A stretch of DNA of 64,000 nucleotides, taken from assembly GCA_945874895.1 (NCBI GenBank), contig CAMCIC010000003.1, positions 1 to 64,000 on the forward strand, written 5' to 3'. Within the stretch, counting starts at the first letter, position 1; each line of letters opens with the position of its first letter. Source of the DNA: Akkermansia muciniphila. GTDB lineage: Bacteria > Verrucomicrobiota > Verrucomicrobiia > Verrucomicrobiales > Akkermansiaceae. The notes below the pieces were generated by a model. It made no database searches. It saw only the letters and a list, made by a program, of their open reading frames with translations, and had not been told where the DNA came from. Shown here piece by piece: positions 61,639 to 64,000 of this stretch. The translations under genes were made by a program, and so were the position numbers.

Positions 61639-62667
61639 ATGATGATGTTATCAAGAGTAGCAAATACCTTATACTGGATGGTCCGTTACGTAGAGCGGGC
61701 AGATAACTTGGCTCGACTCATCGATGTGAACGAGCAGCTTCTATTGGATTGGGAGCGATTGGACAGCGAACGATTGCGGGATTTCTGGATGCCCATTGTA
61801 TGGAGTGCTGGAGATGATGCCCTCTACAACGAGCTGTATGGGAACGGGCACAGCGCAGACGTGATCCGTTTCCTGACCGATGATCGACGCAATCCTAATA
61901 GCATTGTTTCGTGCATTGTGCAGGCTAGGGAAAATGCTCGGATGGTGCGCGACCAATTGTCCTATGAATTGTGGGAGGAGTTGAATTCCCTCTATCTTTT
62001 TGTGAATTCCAGCGAAGCGGAAAAAATGTTGCGAGATGACCCACCACGATACTACGGGTTGATACGTCGAGCTGTCTTCACATTTCAGGGGATTGCTTCG
62101 TCTACCATTGATCGCAGCATGGGCTGGGATTTCATGGATCTCGGGCGCCATCTAGAGCGTGCCGATAAGACCACGAGATTTTTGGACATATCGACATTCT
62201 TGCCAGTATCGAGCACGACATCGATGCATTGGAATGCGATTATTCGTTCCTGTGGAGCCATTGGAGCTTATCGCTCTCTTCATGCTGGCAACGTCGAGCC
62301 GCGCAAAGTGATGGAATTGCTTGTGTTTTCTCGCACCTTTCCGCGTAGTGTGCGCTATTGCCTATCGCGGGTGGAGCATTGTCTGCACTCGATCTCCGGC
62401 ACCTTAGCTGGCGATTTCAGCGACAATGCCGAGAGGATTACGGGGCAAATCATGGGGCGTTTGAATTACGGTGTCGTGGATGAGTTTCTCGCGGCTGGTT
62501 TGCATGAAGCGCTGGATGATTTGCAAAAACAGTTCAACATGATTGGTGAGGCTGTGTTTGAAAGCTACGTTCTTATGCCTCACGTCATTGACACATCGTG
62601 GCCAGCCACACAAGGGGCAGCAACGATGAGGGCATGGAAATACCAACAAGAACAAGAGCAGCAATGA
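61639..62667 (+). CDS. Alpha-E domain protein (DUF403)
   Basis: A 342-residue all-helical protein with the alpha-E signature MLSRVANTLYWMVRYVERAD (about 3-22), DRSMGWDFMDLGRHLERADK (about 156-175) and repeated Glu-containing helices (ARENARMVRDQLSYELWEEL). Its role is unknown. It always appears with the ATP-grasp type 2 and transglutaminase-like proteins and is presumed to form a complex with them. It starts 19 bases after the ATP-grasp stop and overlaps the following start (ATGA). Confidence 0.92.
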   Translation: MMMLSRVANTLYWMVRYVERADNLARLIDVNEQLLLDWERLDSERLRDFWMPIVWSAGDDALYNELYGNGHSADVIRFLTDDRRNPNSIVSCIVQARENARMVRDQLSYELWEELNSLYLFVNSSEAEKMLRDDPPRYYGLIRRAVFTFQGIASSTIDRSMGWDFMDLGRHLERADKTTRFLDISTFLPVSSTTSMHWNAIIRSCGAIGAYRSLHAGNVEPRKVMELLVFSRTFPRSVRYCLSRVEHCLHSISGTLAGDFSDNAERITGQIMGRLNYGVVDEFLAAGLHEALDDLQKQFNMIGEAVFESYVLMPHVIDTSWPATQGAATMRAWKYQQEQEQQ

Positions 62668-63593
62668 GCCTGCCAGAGGAAATGAGTCAACAAGAGTCTT
62701 GCCAATCGTATCAGGGTGCGTCATGCACGCGCTCTTCGATGATGGGTACAAAATTGCAAGTCACTCATGTTACCACTTTTGAGTATGCGTCGCCGGTGAT
62801 CGACAGCGTGAATACGTTGCATCTCGAGCCTCGCACGTTTCCTTTTCAGCGCACGATTTCTTCGACAATCCGCATATTGCCCACAACTCGGGTGAGACGC
62901 TTCAGCGATCTTTTTCAAAACATTACGCATCATTTTGAAATCCCGAAGCCTCACCAGAAGTTGGAGGTTCACAGTCGCTTGCGTGTGCACAATCTGCCCC
63001 TTGTGGTGCCAGATCGCAGCATGAATGCAACCAAAGATGACTTGGCCGATCCATCCACTCGAGAGCGCACCTGGTCTTACTTGCAAGACAGCCTGCTGGT
63101 GACACATCACGCGGAGATATGGCGTTTGGCGATTGATTTGACCGATGGCATCCAGACTCTTCACGGGCGGGCAATGGCTTTCATGAGTTGGATTCACCGG
63201 CATTTCCGTTACCAACCGGGAGCCACCATGGTGAACACGAGGCTTGAGCAGGCCTTTGCCATCCGCGCGGGGGTATGCCAGGACTTCACGCACATGATGA
63301 TCGCCCTCTGTCGTGCTGTTGCTTTACCAGCGCGCTACGCCTCAGGATACATCTACAATGGTCCGACAGACCTGTTGGTGGGGGCACAGGCATCCCATGC
63401 TTGGTGCGAGGTGTATCTTCCGTTTGTGGGTTGGATTGGCTATGATCCGACCAATGACAATCTGGCAGATGAGCGCTACGTGAAGGTGGCAGTGGGCCGA
63501 GATTACGATGATGTTGCACCTGTTAAGGGAGCGTATCGCGGCACCTCTCATTGTGTGATGACCGTGAGGGTAGCCGTGGAAAAAATTGATTGA
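62664..63593 (+). CDS. Transglutaminase-like cysteine peptidase-fold protein
   Basis: A 309-residue protein with an N-terminal bacterial transglutaminase-like beta domain (LQVTHVTTFEYASPVIDSVN, about 30-49). The catalytic domain shows the Cys-His-Asp triad in GVCQDFTHMM (about 204-213), SHAWCEVYLP (about 247-256) and GYDPTNDN (about 262-269). Relatives may cross-link or cleave peptides. The ATG at 62664 overlaps the upstream stop, supporting coupling; an internal ATG at 62742 would start directly at the domain. It completes the three-gene ATP-grasp/alpha-E/transglutaminase unit. Confidence 0.92.
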   Translation: MSLPEEMSQQESCQSYQGASCTRSSMMGTKLQVTHVTTFEYASPVIDSVNTLHLEPRTFPFQRTISSTIRILPTTRVRRFSDLFQNITHHFEIPKPHQKLEVHSRLRVHNLPLVVPDRSMNATKDDLADPSTRERTWSYLQDSLLVTHHAEIWRLAIDLTDGIQTLHGRAMAFMSWIHRHFRYQPGATMVNTRLEQAFAIRAGVCQDFTHMMIALCRAVALPARYASGYIYNGPTDLLVGAQASHAWCEVYLPFVGWIGYDPTNDNLADERYVKVAVGRDYDDVAPVKGAYRGTSHCVMTVRVAVEKID

Positions 63594-63742
63594 TCTTGCA
63601 ATCGATCACATCCCCACGAGCACGATGACTCTTCTTTCTGAGGCGAGTCGGTTGTCTTTTTGGAAAAAAATCATCTATGTCCATTCTTTGCTTGCCAATC
63701 GAACCAACCTCTGGTTTTCTTCGCCTCCCGTTCATTTTTGAT

Positions 63743-63819
63743 CGGGCTGTAGCGCAGCCTGGTAGCGCACTTGCCTGGGGGGCAAGGGGTCGTGGGTTCG
63801 AATCCCGCCAGCCCGACCA
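63743..63819 (+). tRNA. tRNA-Pro (GGG), CCA encoded
   Basis: Acceptor CGGGCTG/CAGCCCG is perfect. The D arm is AGCGCAGCCTGGTAGCGC, the anticodon stem CTTGC/GCAAG encloses CTGGGGG (anticodon GGG), the T arm is GTGGG-TTCGAAT-CCCGC, and discriminator A is followed by CCA. It is the only one of the five tRNA genes here whose CCA is in the DNA. Confidence 0.96.
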
Positions 63820-63822
63820 CTC

Positions 63823-63857
63823 AAAAAAGTCATCCTCATCCGAGGATGGCTTTTTTG
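63823..63857 (+). terminator. Rho-independent terminator after tRNA-Pro
   Basis: Stem CATCCTC (63831-63837) with GAGGATG (63842-63848), extended by AAAAAAG/CTTTTTT pairing around a mismatch. It ends with a six-T run. Confidence 0.85.
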
Positions 63858-64000
63858 ATTTCTCGGCAGGTCGAGTGAGAAAATGGAGAGCGAAGCGAGC
63901 CCGTTCGAACGCGACGTGCTTGGAAAGCACATCTGATAAGCTGAGCCTGCGGAGGAGCAGGCTGGACTTTGGCATAGCCGAAACAGAGTGCAGGCAATCC
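63858..64000. other. Structured non-coding tail of the window
   Basis: There is no credible gene. Two perfect hairpins are visible: GTGCTT-GGA-AAGCAC (about 63918-63932) and AGCCTGC-GGAGGA-GCAGGCT (about 63945-63964). The DNA turns GC-richer than the preceding spacer. It could be the start of an RNA gene, a repeat or a rearranged tRNA-flanking element that continues past the window. Confidence 0.35.

Noticed and set aside
63523-63975. Minus-strand 150-codon frame over tRNA-Pro
   Set aside because: It contains the GIRTHDPLPPRQ-type peptide that comes from tRNA antisense reading, a known artefact.
1-64000. CRISPR arrays, rRNA genes, prophage and biosynthetic megasynthase genes
   Set aside because: I looked for regularly spaced direct repeats, rRNA-like conserved blocks and phage structural genes and saw none.

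Overview
The window looks like the chromosome of a Verrucomicrobiota bacterium, most likely of the Verrucomicrobiales type. The main evidence is a planctomycete/verrucomicrobial-type bacterial microcompartment (BMC) operon. A DUF1800/DUF1501 pair, a TIGR03790 protein, a sorbosone-dehydrogenase/cytochrome c fusion, a giant lamin-tail/CotH protein and translation starts that mostly lack Shine-Dalgarno sequences agree with it. This placement is inferred from gene content; no 16S gene is present.

Layout. 0-6 kb: the 5' end of an IS110-type transposase at the window edge, a small membrane protein, an overlapping c-di-AMP synthase (cdaA) / short YbbR-like anchor / bioD operon, a fumarylacetoacetase-family hydrolase, an alpha/beta hydrolase without a visible nucleophile serine, and an orphan NodT-type efflux lipoprotein. 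6-12 kb: tRNA-Leu(CAA), a KH-domain RNA-binding protein, the DUF1800/DUF1501 pair, a HAD hydrolase, the peptidoglycan-recycling ligase mpl, and tRNA-Lys. 12.4-18.9 kb: the BMC operon (PduL, three hexamer proteins, acetate kinase, three pentamer proteins, CoA-acylating aldehyde dehydrogenase, class II aldolase), with two long stem-loops between shell genes. In the known members of this BMC type, the aldolase makes lactaldehyde from fuculose- or rhamnulose-1-phosphate inside the shell. The dehydrogenase, PduL and AckA then turn the aldehyde into acyl-CoA, acyl-phosphate, acid and ATP.

19-24 kb: Mrr endonuclease, a sigma-54 activator with a degenerate receiver in front of upp, a glycine-zipper lipoprotein, and rmuC. 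24.2-33.9 kb is visibly more AT-rich. It holds a tight five-gene operon on the minus strand: a 1948-residue secreted CotH-kinase/lamin-tail protein, a VTC-type polyphosphate polymerase domain protein, a DUF4956 membrane protein, an OprO/OprP-like porin and a tiny membrane-anchored orphan. This is the most attractive candidate for a poorly described system: a phosphate/polyphosphate and surface-protein-kinase module.

34-49 kb: tRNA-Ser, a PhnP-like metallohydrolase coupled to a TIGR03790 protein, a xylulokinase-like kinase, a beta-hydroxyacid dehydrogenase, HrpA helicase, an orphan LutB-like protein, arginine decarboxylase and an FHA protein. 49-60 kb: an EEP-family phosphoesterase/nuclease, a TatC with an unusually long first periplasmic loop, a secreted helical protein, the sugar-dehydrogenase/cytochrome fusion, tRNA-Leu(TAA), pyruvate phosphate dikinase, a BlaI-like repressor and a BNR_4 propeller protein. 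60-64 kb: the ATP-grasp / alpha-E / transglutaminase operon and tRNA-Pro.

Two signals run across the window. Several first genes carry a TTGnnn-16/18-TAnnnT promoter-like pair whose -10 box ends only 6-11 nt before the start codon, suggesting leaderless mRNAs. A palindromic repeat occurs twice, each time just 3' of a minus-strand gene.
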